DNA of 64,000 nucleotides from CAKZQX01 sp034437035 (GCA_034437035.1 DAOTUI010000197.1:1-64000), one strand, 5' to 3'; shown: positions 34,780 through 43,234, numbered from the stretch's first letter. The notes: a model not told the origin generated them from the letters alone. A program made the numbers and translations.

Positions 34780-36009
34780 CTACCGCCCACACTGGGTCGG
34801 GTGTTGCGCCTGATCATAGACCCGTTCAAACTCCTCCATAAACTGCCCGGCCAGCGTGGGGTCATCCACAATCAGCAGGTTCTCGTCGTTGGTTTCCTCG
34901 GCCCGTGCGGTAAAGTTGTACGAACCCGTGATGACCGTGCGCTCGTCGATGATGATGACCTTGTGATGCATTGTGTAGCAGTTGCCGTCGTCCAGCACCG
35001 CAATCCCCTGGCTCTGGAGAGTGTCAAATTCTGCGCCGATGCCGCCGGCGTTGCGCGTCTCGAATACGCCCTGCACCGTAACCCCGGCCGCGTGGCGGTC
35101 AACCATGGCTTGCGCAATCTCGTCGCTGGTGAACGAGAAGGCCAGAAAGTGGATGCTGGACTGCGCGCCCGCCAGCCACTCCACCAGGCGCGGGGCGGGG
35201 CGGTCCTGTGGCGAGAAGTAGTTCTCAATTGTCACCGCGCCCACCTGGATCAGCGGGTAGGGCGACAGCGACTCTTTGTTGTTGCCGAATGTCTCGGCAA
35301 ACATCTGCTCAAACTCAGTAGCATAGTTTGCCACCACCCGCTGAATGGTAATCCGCAGCAGGTTGTTGTTATTGCGATAGGTGCCATTAACGGTCATATT
35401 CCAACTGCCCATCCAGACCAGTGCGTTGTCGATGATCACGAACTTGCTGTGCAGAAAGGCAGTTGAGTCCTGCCAGGCAATCGGGATGCCGGCCGCTTCC
35501 ACCCGGCCGGCCCACTCGGCCATCTCCGGCTTTTCGAGATTCTCGCGGTCCAATGCCAGCCGGACTGCCACGCCCCGCTCAACTGCGCGGATCAGCGCGT
35601 CGGCAATGCCCGGCAGGTTATACTCAAACACGGCCACATCAACCTGTTGCTGGGCTGCGTCAATATCGGCAATCAACGCCGTCTCGTGTGGGGGCGGCGT
35701 GCGGCGTTCCGGCTCATCGGGGTAGACCAGCCATGGCGTGGTAAAGAAGGCCTGGATGCTTCCCGTGCCATCCTCATAGACCAATGGATCTGGTGGCTCC
35801 GAGGCGACCGGCGCGACCTCGATCAGGTCTCCCAGGTCTTCCAGGTCCGCCACTTCGCCCAACTGCTCCAGGTCAATCTCGATATAGCCCTGCTGGATCA
35901 GGTAGACGACCAGCAGCAGGAGCAGTACGGCAATTACCGTCCGGATCGTAGGCGGCCCCCGGCGGCGACCAGCGCGGCGTGACTTGGATGATTTCCGACG
36001 ACGGGCCAT
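34780..36009 (-). CDS. Membrane-anchored phospholipase D-like protein
   Basis: 409 residues. A basic N-terminus (MARRRKSSKSRRAGRRRG) is followed by one membrane segment (TVIAVLLLLLVVYLIQQ), an acidic linker, and two PLD half-domains with the motifs HSKFVIIDNALVWMGSWN and HHKVIIIDERTVITGSYN (H-x-K-x4-D). Two HKD motifs make a complete catalytic site; substrates in this family range from phospholipids to DNA (nuclease Nuc, which it resembles in the repeated ITGSYNFT). Extracytoplasmic location is likely. The internal ATG 36009 follows AGGAGG with an eight-base spacer. The start of the frame is upstream in an unlikely region. Confidence 0.86.
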   Translation of the reverse strand: MARRRKSSKSRRAGRRRGPPTIRTVIAVLLLLLVVYLIQQGYIEIDLEQLGEVADLEDLGDLIEVAPVASEPPDPLVYEDGTGSIQAFFTTPWLVYPDEPERRTPPPHETALIADIDAAQQQVDVAVFEYNLPGIADALIRAVERGVAVRLALDRENLEKPEMAEWAGRVEAAGIPIAWQDSTAFLHSKFVIIDNALVWMGSWNMTVNGTYRNNNNLLRITIQRVVANYATEFEQMFAETFGNNKESLSPYPLIQVGAVTIENYFSPQDRPAPRLVEWLAGAQSSIHFLAFSFTSDEIAQAMVDRHAAGVTVQGVFETRNAGGIGAEFDTLQSQGIAVLDDGNCYTMHHKVIIIDERTVITGSYNFTARAEETNDENLLIVDDPTLAGQFMEEFERVYDQAQHPTQCGR

Positions 36010-36129
36010 AGTAATCTCCTCCTGTCCAATGCCATATAAATGGTATGCGGAAGTGCGGAAATGGGGAGGTGTGGCGGCGCTGCGGTCCTGTCTCAACTCA
36101 CCGCGTCAGCGCCTCCACTGGTTGCGAAA

Positions 36130-36564
36130 CTATCTCCGGCGCGGCCAGCGGCAAGTGAAGGTGCCCGGTTTACGGCGGCGGCGCTGTTGCCAGAGTGCGC
36201 GGCGGGTGGGGCCACGCTCGGTGAGTGCTGCCGTGGAGAGGGTACAGTTTGTATCAGGCAGATCTACGGCCACATCTTCCAGATCAGGGGCAAACTCGAT
36301 CAGGGTGTGGTGGGCCAGGGCGACCAGTTGCCCGGCGGTGTGATCAGCGGTGGCTGCCTGTGTAACCTGTAAGAGCGCCCGGCGTAGCGCCCCAATTGCC
36401 GCATCCACCTCCGCGTCGGAGCGGGCGGCATCGGCGGCAATCCGGTCAGCCTGGCGGGTGGCCCACTCGATCAGCGGGCGGGCCAGGTCGTCGGTCAGAT
36501 CGCCGGTCAGCCCGGCGTCTTCCATAATGCGTTCGGCGGCCTGCTGCCGGCGTGCGTGTGTCAC
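36130..36564 (-). CDS. Small helical protein of unknown function at the end of the pyr operon
   Basis: 144 residues, not recognised. Starts at GTG 36564, one base after the pyrC stop, with GAGGGG upstream, so it is translated with the pyr operon. Residues 1-90 are strongly alpha-helical and rich in Ala, Arg and Asp (ARRQQAAERIMEDAGLTGDL, EWATRQADRIAADAARSDAE); the last ~25 are Arg/Trp-rich and basic, ending WPRRR. The basic tail suggests nucleic-acid or membrane contact; that is a guess. Confidence 0.6.
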   Translation of the reverse strand: MTHARRQQAAERIMEDAGLTGDLTDDLARPLIEWATRQADRIAADAARSDAEVDAAIGALRRALLQVTQAATADHTAGQLVALAHHTLIEFAPDLEDVAVDLPDTNCTLSTAALTERGPTRRALWQQRRRRKPGTFTCRWPRRR

Positions 36565-36565
36565 G

Positions 36566-38074
36566 TTACCCCTCACTTGTGAGAATGCCATCCAGACGCG
36601 AAGCCTGGCGTGGCGAACTGACTTCCTTGCCGAAATCGTCGCGCCGAAACACGATGACTCCACCGGCCATCGTCAACATCACCTGGCCGCGCAGTTGCTG
36701 CCCGTGGATGGGGCTGTTCTTGCCCTTCGAGGCAAAGGTTGTCGCATCGACGGTCCAGGGAATATCCGGATCAAACACAACCAGATCCGCGCGCGCCCCC
36801 GGGTGGAGCGTGGAGGGCGCGCGGCCCAACACCTGCGCCGGTCCCTCAGTCAGTTTGGCGGCCACATTCACCAGGTCCATCTCCCCCCGGTGAACCAGGG
36901 TCAGCACCAGGCCCAGCGCCGTCTCGAGACCGCTGATACCACAGGCGGCAGAGCCATACTCGCACTCTTTATCAACTGTGGCGTGGGGCGCATGGTCGGT
37001 GGCAATCGCATCAATCGTTCCATCACGCAGCCCTTCGAGCAGCGCCTCGATATCCTCCTCGCCCCGCAGCGGCGGACTCACGCGGGTACGTGTGTCGTAC
37101 GGGGAGAGTAGCCGGGGATCAAGCCAGGTACGCAGCCCCAGCCCCTGGTGCTTCTGGGCTGATTTCTTGCCCCGGTTGCGGCGTCCGCCGGTTCTGGTCG
37201 GCTCCGCCGAAGCCTCACCCGTCTCAACCTCGGCCAGCGACCCCAGTACCCACTGGTCGGTCAGTGTGAGGTGATGCGGCGTAACCTCGGCTGTTACGCG
37301 AACGCCGCGCCGGCGGGCACTGCGAATAAGTGCCACCCCGCCCGCCGTGCTCACATGACAGATATGCAGATGTGCCCCGGTCATCTCCGCCAGCGCAATA
37401 TCGCGGGCAATCTGGGACTCCTCGGCGGCGGCGGGATAACCGGGCAGTCCCAGCCGGGTGCTGACGACGCCTTCGTGCATGGCCCAGCCCGCGTTGAGTC
37501 GGGTATCCTCGCAATGGCTCATAATCGACACGCCCAGCATGCTGGCATAGGCCAGCGCATTGCGCATCACCACCGGATCTTGCACCGGGCTGCCATCATC
37601 GCTAAAGGCAATACAGCCCGCCTCCACCAGTTCCGCCATTTCAGTCAGTGTATTACCCTCGCGCCCGAGTGTCACCGCGCCGATCACATCCACACGAATA
37701 TGCCCATCGCGGCGGGTGATCTGGCGCACCTGGCGCACAACGGCGGCCCGGTCATGCGGGGGATTGGTGTTCGGCATAGCACAGATCGTCGTAAAGCCAC
37801 CCCGAGCCGCCGCCAGCGTGCCGGTTGCAATCGTCTCTTTGTGCTCCTCCCCCGGCTCACGCAGATGCGTATGCAGATCGGTAAAGCCGGGAGCCACCAC
37901 GCACCCCCGCGCGTTAATCACCTCAACATTCTCGCCAAGCGCCTGCTGCTCCGGCGACATCTCGGCCAGATCAAAGATCTGGACCACTTTCCCATCTTCA
38001 ATCAGCACATCGCCCACGGTCGCCACCCGCTGGGCCGGGTCGATAATACTGCCATGTTTAATCAAGTAACGCAT
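36566..38074 (-). CDS. pyrC: Dihydroorotase (type I)
   Basis: 502-residue amidohydrolase that closes carbamoyl-aspartate to dihydroorotate. Metal site DLHTHLREPGEEHKE near residue 67, substrate/metal segment ICAMPNTNPP, SHCED, HICHVSTAGG and the catalytic IATDHAPHATVDKE. Longer than the usual ~430 residues because of an insertion at about residues 283-330 that is Arg/Lys-rich (TRTGGRRNRGKKSAQK) just before the conserved LLSPYDTRTRVSPPLR. GGAG precedes ATG 38074. Third gene of pyrR-pyrB-pyrC. Confidence 0.95.
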   Translation of the reverse strand: MRYLIKHGSIIDPAQRVATVGDVLIEDGKVVQIFDLAEMSPEQQALGENVEVINARGCVVAPGFTDLHTHLREPGEEHKETIATGTLAAARGGFTTICAMPNTNPPHDRAAVVRQVRQITRRDGHIRVDVIGAVTLGREGNTLTEMAELVEAGCIAFSDDGSPVQDPVVMRNALAYASMLGVSIMSHCEDTRLNAGWAMHEGVVSTRLGLPGYPAAAEESQIARDIALAEMTGAHLHICHVSTAGGVALIRSARRRGVRVTAEVTPHHLTLTDQWVLGSLAEVETGEASAEPTRTGGRRNRGKKSAQKHQGLGLRTWLDPRLLSPYDTRTRVSPPLRGEEDIEALLEGLRDGTIDAIATDHAPHATVDKECEYGSAACGISGLETALGLVLTLVHRGEMDLVNVAAKLTEGPAQVLGRAPSTLHPGARADLVVFDPDIPWTVDATTFASKGKNSPIHGQQLRGQVMLTMAGGVIVFRRDDFGKEVSSPRQASRLDGILTSEG

Positions 38075-38124
38075 CCATATCTCCAGTATGGTTAACAGGT
38101 TACAGGCAGAGGTTTTCGTCAGGA

Positions 38125-39108
38125 TTATTCCTCATGTGTCACCTGCGACGCAAGTTGATAGAGCAGCGCCATCCGCACCGCCACACCATTGGTCACCTGC
38201 TCACCAATGACCGCGCGGGACGAGGTAACGACTTCCGGTGCGATTTCCACCCCTTCATTGATCGGACCGGGATGCATAATCAGCACATCATCACTCAGTT
38301 GGGCCAGGCGCTCCTCGGTCAGGGCGAAAAAGCGGCTATACTCGCGCAGCGAAGGCAAAAGGCCCGCCTGCTGCCGTTCCTTCTGCAGCCGGAGGGCCAT
38401 CACCACATCAGCACCATCGAGCGCTTCTTCTAGACTGTAGGTAATCCGTACACGCGGCCAGGTCGCCTGCCAGAAGCGCGCCGGTCCCAGCAGCGTTGGC
38501 GGCGCGCAGAGCGTCACCTGCGCATCCATTTTGGTAAAGCCCCAGAGATTGGAGCGGGCCACCCGACTGTGCAAAATATCGCCGATAATCGTAACCTTCA
38601 AATTGTCCAGATAGCCGAGTTTCTCGCGGATGGTAAAGAGGTCCAGGAGCGCCTGCGTCGGATGTGCGTGCCAACCATCCCCGGCATTGATCACCGAGCC
38701 ATGGAAATGCCGGGCGACCAGGTGGGGCGCGCCTGCCTGTGAATGGCGTATCACCAGCATATCCGCGCCCAGCGACTGCAAGGTACGCACCGTATCGATC
38801 AGCGACTCACCCTTTTCGACGCTGCTGCTGCGCGCGGCAAAGTTAATAATATTCGCCGAGAGTGAACGTGCCGCCAGTTCAAACGAGATCCGCGTGCGCG
38901 TACTCTCCTCATAAAACATGTTCACAACCGTTTTGCCACGCAGTGCCGGTACCTGCTTAATCTCACGCGAGAGCACCTCTTTCATACTCTCAGCCGTCTC
39001 CAGCACCGTATCAATCTCGGTGCGGCTCACATCGTCAAGGTCAAGCAGATGCCGGCGCCGCTCGCCTTGGGGCATGCCACTGGCTACTACACTGGGTTGC
39101 GGTTGCAT
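38125..39108 (-). CDS. pyrB: Aspartate carbamoyltransferase catalytic subunit
   Basis: 327 residues. Carbamoyl-phosphate loop STRTRISFE (about residue 62), VIRHSQAGAPH, GDGWHAHPTQALLDLFTI and HPGPINEGVEI are all present. It makes carbamoyl-aspartate, the committed pyrimidine step. The regulatory subunit pyrI is absent nearby, consistent with control by PyrR instead. Start ATG 39108 follows GAGGAGG and sits 10 bp after the pyrR stop; the frame is open to 39138. Confidence 0.96.
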   Translation of the reverse strand: MQPQPSVVASGMPQGERRRHLLDLDDVSRTEIDTVLETAESMKEVLSREIKQVPALRGKTVVNMFYEESTRTRISFELAARSLSANIINFAARSSSVEKGESLIDTVRTLQSLGADMLVIRHSQAGAPHLVARHFHGSVINAGDGWHAHPTQALLDLFTIREKLGYLDNLKVTIIGDILHSRVARSNLWGFTKMDAQVTLCAPPTLLGPARFWQATWPRVRITYSLEEALDGADVVMALRLQKERQQAGLLPSLREYSRFFALTEERLAQLSDDVLIMHPGPINEGVEIAPEVVTSSRAVIGEQVTNGVAVRMALLYQLASQVTHEE

Positions 39109-39118
39109 CGATTCCTCC

Positions 39119-39661
39119 TCACGTATCCTGCCGCACAATCATCACCGCATCTGCACCATCATCGATCTCGTTCAGGCGCACCTCCACCCGCTCATCGCCG
39201 GCAGTGGGCACATTCTTACCCACAAAATCGGCGCGGATGGGCAGCTCGCGGTGCCCCCGATCCACCAGCACAGCCAGTTGGATGCGCGCGGGACGGCCCA
39301 GATCGGCCAGGGCATCCAGCGCAGCCCGCACCGTGCGCCCGGTGTAGAGTACATCATCAACCAGGATCACTGTGCGCCCGGTGATATCATTCTGAATTTG
39401 CGTTTTATGCACCCGGGGCGCAGGCCAGCGCTTACTGAGATCATCCCGGTAGAGCGTGATATCCAGATGACCAACCGGCACCTGATAGCCTTCAAAATCG
39501 GTCAGGGCGGCGGCAATCCGCTCGGCCAGCGGCACCCCCCGGCGACGAATCCCCACCAGGATGACATCGCCCACACCTTCGTTGCGCTCGGCAACCTCGT
39601 GGGCAATCCGCACCAACGCACGGCGGATGTCATCGGCGTTCAGTATCTGCTTTTCGTTCAT
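39119..39661 (-). CDS. pyrR: PyrR, bifunctional pyr operon regulator / uracil phosphoribosyltransferase
   Basis: 180 residues. PRPP-binding VILVDDVLYTGRTVRAAL, DITLYRDDL (the PyrR-specific region) and GIRRRGVPLAERIA identify PyrR. With UMP/UTP bound it grips pyr mRNA at a conserved stem-loop; such a site lies at 39880-39901 in its own leader. ATG 39661 overlaps the stop of a 70-codon upstream ORF (ATGA). First structural gene of the pyr operon. Confidence 0.94.
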   Translation of the reverse strand: MNEKQILNADDIRRALVRIAHEVAERNEGVGDVILVGIRRRGVPLAERIAAALTDFEGYQVPVGHLDITLYRDDLSKRWPAPRVHKTQIQNDITGRTVILVDDVLYTGRTVRAALDALADLGRPARIQLAVLVDRGHRELPIRADFVGKNVPTAGDERVEVRLNEIDDGADAVMIVRQDT

Positions 39662-39870
39662 GATGGCACTCTCCCGCGTAGGCCGGCAGCGCCCGGAAGC
39701 CCAACGATCAGCCGGCGGGTATTGCAAAACCGAGGAACATATCGCCACCTGCCCACGAACGGTATCAAGGCAAAAGCGGTGGCGCGGATCCGGCTAACTA
39801 TGTTGTCATCTAATCTGGTATCCAGGGGATCAAACGGGTTGCCCCGGTGCGGAGGATAAAGCTTGTGCAT
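39658..39870 (-). CDS. Candidate leader ORF translationally coupled to pyrR
   Basis: 70 codons starting at ATG 39870, whose AAGGA ribosome-binding site lies inside the PyrR-binding stem-loop, and ending with TGA that overlaps the pyrR ATG. The peptide (MHKLYPPHRGNPFDPLDTRL...) is basic and matches no family I know. The arrangement suggests that PyrR blocks its translation and, through coupling, that of pyrR. It could also be a chance frame in a long leader. Confidence 0.45.
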   Translation of the reverse strand: MHKLYPPHRGNPFDPLDTRLDDNIVSRIRATAFALIPFVGRWRYVPRFCNTRRLIVGLPGAAGLRGRVPS

Positions 39871-39879
39871 GGATGTACA

Positions 39880-39901
39880 TCCTTCTCAGCCTCACAGGAC
39901 T
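39880..39901 (-). promoter_or_regulatory. PyrR-binding site in pyr mRNA leader
   Basis: On the minus strand the leader reads AGTCCTGTGAGGCTGAGAAG followed by GA, matching the conserved PyrR-recognised loop AGUCC-N-G-N-GAGG-Y-U. It starts about 10 nt after the predicted transcription start. No classic terminator with a T-run follows, so regulation is more likely translational than by attenuation. Confidence 0.85.
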
Positions 39902-39919
39902 GGGTTAAAGGCGATTTTC

Positions 39920-39949
39920 ATTCTAGCATGGTACGGTGGGTTGTGTCAA
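39920..39949 (-). promoter_or_regulatory. pyr operon promoter
   Basis: Minus strand: TTGACA (39949-39944), 18-bp spacer, TAGAAT (39925-39920). Divergent from the promoter at 39955-39983. Confidence 0.7.
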
Positions 39950-39954
39950 AAGCC

Positions 39955-39983
39955 TTGACTCCTGGCTAACAAACACTTACACT
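39955..39983 (+). promoter_or_regulatory. Promoter of the small ORF at 40017
   Basis: TTGACT (39955-39960), 17-bp spacer, TACACT (39978-39983). Back-to-back with the pyr promoter, only 5 bp between the -35 boxes. Confidence 0.55.
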
Positions 39984-40016
39984 ATACACTAATACAATAG
40001 ATGGAGGAGATGCTTG

Positions 40017-40253
40017 ATGAATTCCTACTCTCGTCCTTCCTGTTGGAAGAACGCCGAAGTACTGGGGAGACTCACCCTCGCAGAGATGTTGCCGGCGGCG
40101 ACGCGTCCTTCAGCGCTACGGGCACTGCTACTGCTTTCTGGAGCAACCCATCCGGGTGATGCAGCGCTGGCGCGCACAACCGATGCGGAACTGGCGTTGG
40201 TGCAAGAGGTACTTGAAATGCTGCATCGCTCCGAACCGGCCAATACTGCCTGA
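40017..40253 (+). CDS. Small protein of unknown function
   Basis: 78 residues from ATG 40017, which has an excellent GGAGGAG site seven bases upstream and a promoter at 39955-39983. The peptide has a helical middle (TRPSALRALLLLSGATHPG) and an acidic amphipathic C-terminal helix (DAELALVQEVLEMLHRS). No family recognised. The strong signals argue it is translated; the divergent start with pyrR leaves room for shared control. Confidence 0.55.
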   Translation: MNSYSRPSCWKNAEVLGRLTLAEMLPAATRPSALRALLLLSGATHPGDAALARTTDAELALVQEVLEMLHRSEPANTA

Positions 40254-40442
40254 CGCGATACCGGCGTTCGGTAGACGTTTCTACTGCAACGCAGCCCATG
40301 CCGGTGGAATGAACTATTCCACATTGGCGTGGGCTGCTTCGTGCTTTTTAGCCCAAAACGCACCTCCGGCGCGGGAGCATGGCTGCCGCACGCCAAAAAT
40401 TTAACCCGGATATCATCACCTCTCAGATGTAGGCTTTTTGTG

Positions 40443-40615
40443 GTAGAGACGTGCTTCTGCGCGTCCGCAGCCCGTCCTGGTGCGGGACATGTTTTCTGGA
40501 GCGGCGGTCTCTGCCGGTCTAGCCAACCGCATTCTAATTGCGCTCTGGCGAAAAAGTCTACACTTGAGAGGATATCATCACCCCGGCAGACAGCAGTAGG
40601 GTGCATTCTATGCAC
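40443..40615. repeat. Short dispersed hairpins upstream of 40.6 kb (family 2 and relative)
   Basis: A diverged GTAGAGACGTGCTTCTGCG hairpin (40443-40470) and a second small type, GTAGGGTGCATTCTATGCAC (GTGCAT, TCT loop, ATGCAC) ending 40615. The latter recurs twice near 55960 and 56015. The whole gap 40254-41061 is built from repeats and holds no gene I can support. Confidence 0.55.
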
Positions 40616-40650
40616 CGTTTTTCTGCCAAGACAGGCATCCAACCGGCTAA

Positions 40651-40804
40651 TGAACTTTGAGAAATAACCCGGATATGCCATCCTGGAGTCCGGGCTTCAG
40701 CCGGTGGAATGTCTGCCGGGGCCGCAGCATACTGCCGGGAAAGCCTGATTCGACTGAAGCCGGGACTCCTATCCGGCAATGTTCGGATTTAATGTTCAAA
40801 GTTT
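40651..40804. repeat. Dispersed inverted-repeat element, copy 2 (family 3)
   Basis: Left TGAACTTTGAGAAATAACCC and right TTAATGTTCAAAGTTT are inverted relatives of each other and of the ends of the copy at 34582-34737. The interior again carries GGAGTCCGGGCTTCAGCCGG and GAAGCCGGGACTCC. Confidence 0.65.
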
Positions 40805-40860
40805 ATCAGCCGATTTTCCATCGTCTCGGCAAGCACCAGGCGGGAGCTATGCGCCCGCAC

Positions 40861-40928
40861 TCCACATTCCGGCGCGGGAGCGTGGCTGCCGCACTCCACA
40901 TTCCGGCGCGGGAGCGTGGCTGCCGCAC
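40861..40928. repeat. 34-bp tandem duplication (family 4)
   Basis: Two identical 34-bp units beginning TCCACATTCCGGCGCGGGAG (40861-40894, 40895-40928). The core CGGCGCGGGAGC-TGGCTGCCGCAC is also present once at about 40371-40395. Confidence 0.75.
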
Positions 40929-41061
40929 TCCAAAACCGCACGCCGGACTCCTGTTTTAACCGCAGTTTGACCGCAGTCTTACCGCAGTCCCCGCATGCTA
41001 CGATCAGGCAGACCGAACATTCTGTTCTAACTACTGACTCCCCAGGAGAAGGAGATTGATT

Positions 41062-41910
41062 ATGCAACTCGTGCCAACCCGGAGTGTGCGCACACTTCCC
41101 CGGTTGAGCCGCAGCGCCCCGCACTATGCGCTGCTCCGCGCTGCCCTACGTGCCGGCGTGCATCTGAGTACCGGCATCGCTATCGGGGCAGCGTATGGCT
41201 TTGACTCCGGGCTTATGCTTGATTATATCTACCGGAACCAGCCCGACGGCACGAACGCCCTGGGTCGGTTGCTGGATCGCTACTTTCTCAACCAGCCCGG
41301 CTGGAATGCCTGCCGCGCCCGCAAAACACTGCTCCAGCGCCACCTGCGCGAACTGATCCTTGCCCACCGCGAGCAGCAGCGGCCGACCAATCTGCTGGAT
41401 GTGGCTGCCGGACCAGGCCGCTACCTCCTGGAACTGCTCTGTCAACTGGGCGGCGAAGATATCCGGTTGACCTGCCGCGACCAGAATCGGCATGCACTGA
41501 CCGTTGGACAACGCCAGGCGGCGCAACTCTGGCTGGCCGACCGGGTGAGGTATGAGTGGGGTGATGCCACCCTGTCGGCAGACCTGGCCCGGGTCAACCC
41601 GGCCCCCGACATCGTAATCGTTTCCGGCCTGTACGAAAATCTGACCGATGACGCGGCGGTATGCCAGTCACTACTGGGTATTCGTACGATCCTCGCGCCG
41701 GGTGGCGTGCTGCTCTTTACCAACCAAGTGGTTCACCCGCAACTTGAGTTAATCGCCAATGTTCTGACCAACGGGCGCGGGCAACCCTGGGTTATGGTCA
41801 CCCGCCCGCCGGCCCGCGTAGAGCGCTGGGCACGCGAGGCCGGTTTTAGCAATACTCGCAGTGAACTGGAGCCTCATGGCATATTTAGTATCACCCAGTG
41901 TGTTGTTTGA
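41062..41910 (+). CDS. Class I SAM-dependent methyltransferase (PF12147-like)
   Basis: 282 residues. SAM-binding motif I LLDVAAGPGRYLLELL at about residue 113, an acidic end of strand 2 (LTCRDQNRHAL), GDATLSADLA, then VIVSGLYENLTDD and ILAPGGVLLFTNQ. The N-terminal ~100 residues (SGLMLDYIYRNQPDG, FLNQPGWNACRARK) match the putative methyltransferase family sometimes fused to lysophospholipase-like hydrolases, so a lipid-linked substrate is possible. ATG 41062 follows AAGGAG by seven bases. Monocistronic. Confidence 0.75.
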   Translation: MQLVPTRSVRTLPRLSRSAPHYALLRAALRAGVHLSTGIAIGAAYGFDSGLMLDYIYRNQPDGTNALGRLLDRYFLNQPGWNACRARKTLLQRHLRELILAHREQQRPTNLLDVAAGPGRYLLELLCQLGGEDIRLTCRDQNRHALTVGQRQAAQLWLADRVRYEWGDATLSADLARVNPAPDIVIVSGLYENLTDDAAVCQSLLGIRTILAPGGVLLFTNQVVHPQLELIANVLTNGRGQPWVMVTRPPARVERWAREAGFSNTRSELEPHGIFSITQCVV

Positions 41911-41956
41911 GGTTACAGGTTACAGGTTACAAGGCGGGAAACGGACTGCTCGTCGC

Positions 41957-42033
41957 GCATCACGCATCACGCATCACGCATCACGCATCACGCATCACGC
42001 ATCACGCATCACGCATCACGCATCACGCATCAC
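41957..42033. repeat. Heptanucleotide tandem repeat (GCATCAC) x 11
   Basis: Eleven uninterrupted copies of GCATCAC, 77 bp, between two convergent gene ends. Only ~10 bp separate it from the YceI stop. Confidence 0.97.
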
Positions 42034-42043
42034 GTTTCATGAT

Positions 42044-42904
42044 CTACGCTTCGGGGCGGGCCACGAAGTCAAATGTGAGCCGGACATCATCTTCGGCGCG
42101 GAGGATGCCCGCGATATCCGGCGGATCAAAGCCAAAGTTAGTCATCTTAATATCGGTCGTTGCCGTGCCCACCAGTTCGCCATCCACCACCTGCGCGGTA
42201 ACATCGAACGTCACCGGATTAGTCGTCTCGCGGACGGTCATATTGCCCGTGACCTGAAAGGAGAGCTCATCACCCTCGGTGTAGGTTTCCGGCAGGCCGG
42301 TAATCTCGGTTGGCTCAAACGTGGCAATCGGGTAGGTCGCCGACTCCAACCAGCGGTCCCGAATGGCCTGATCGCGCCGATCTTCATCAGAGGTAAAGGC
42401 GCTGATATTGATGGTGATCACGCCAATCGTACTGTTCTGGGGATTATCCGGATCGACCGTGATCGCGCCTTCGATCTCCTGGGTGACACCGATAGCAGTT
42501 GCCAGCCGGTTGTCGCGCAGGAAGGTCTCCGCTACCTCGTACCGCACTTCCGATTCGGTCGGCACAATCAGATAGCGCTGCGCGGTGGAGGCAGTATCGG
42601 TCTGGGCCGCTGCGGTGGGCGCGGTCGTGGCAGCATCCTCGGCTGGCGCAATTGCCGGGATTTCGGTCGGCGCGGTTGCGGCAGCGGCCTCGGTCGGCGC
42701 GGTGGTTGGGACTTCGGTCGGCGCAGTTGTCGGAACTTCGGTCGGCTCCATGGTCGGAGCCTCAGTCGGCTCGGTTGTCGGAGCCTCGGTCGGCGCGGCG
42801 GTAGTTGGGGTTGCCGTCGGTACCGTTGCAGCGGACTGCGGATTACCACCACAGGCCGCCAGGAAGAGCACGAACATCAGACCAGCGACGATGCGTTGGA
42901 GCAT
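42044..42904 (-). CDS. YceI-family lipoprotein
   Basis: 286 residues. Signal peptide with lipobox FLAAC (Cys18), a Thr/Pro/Glu/Ala repeat linker of about 75 residues (APTEAPTTEPTEAPTMEPTE and similar), then a YceI beta-barrel domain (about 105-286): YLIVPTESEVRYEV, EGAITVDPDNPQNS, ESATYPIATFEPTEI and the C-terminal ILRAEDDVRLTFDF. YceI proteins bind isoprenoid or other long lipids; here it is anchored outside the membrane. ATG 42904 has GGAGGAGGG upstream. Confidence 0.9.
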   Translation of the reverse strand: MLQRIVAGLMFVLFLAACGGNPQSAATVPTATPTTAAPTEAPTTEPTEAPTMEPTEVPTTAPTEVPTTAPTEAAAATAPTEIPAIAPAEDAATTAPTAAAQTDTASTAQRYLIVPTESEVRYEVAETFLRDNRLATAIGVTQEIEGAITVDPDNPQNSTIGVITINISAFTSDEDRRDQAIRDRWLESATYPIATFEPTEITGLPETYTEGDELSFQVTGNMTVRETTNPVTFDVTAQVVDGELVGTATTDIKMTNFGFDPPDIAGILRAEDDVRLTFDFVARPEA

Positions 42905-43234
42905 AAAAATCCCTCCTCCGTTTCTGCTATGCTTACCCATGATTGCACGCAGAACCCACATGAATTTTCCGCAAACGGATCTATTTCGCCTCGCGTAAGT
43001 TCCGGCACTCTGATAGCGTACGATGAAGGCCGGGGAGTGTCAACTAAGGAGTTGATGAGAAGCGGGCGGAGGCTGATGGTATTCGCTGCAGGAGCATGCT
43101 ATACTGACTGCGTGGGGCTGTCCGACGCGCATAGCCAGACGCCACATGCACAAATTGTACGGCACGTTTTGTGCAATAACCCTTACCAGACGAACCAGAC
43201 CGGTGGATTGAGCTTGTGTTCGGAGAACCCTGGA

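Noticed and set aside
34610..34813. MTGSPGFSRLDACRGQGIPL-type frame, also seen at 40.66 kb
   Set aside because: Conserved only because both are copies of the family-3 element; the frame is not kept between copies at the ends.
41861..43234. Open frame running from the methyltransferase end through the heptamer repeat to the sortase gene (up to 821 codons)
   Set aside because: It crosses a 77-bp tandem repeat and runs antisense to the YceI gene; only the part after 43235 has homology and a ribosome-binding site.
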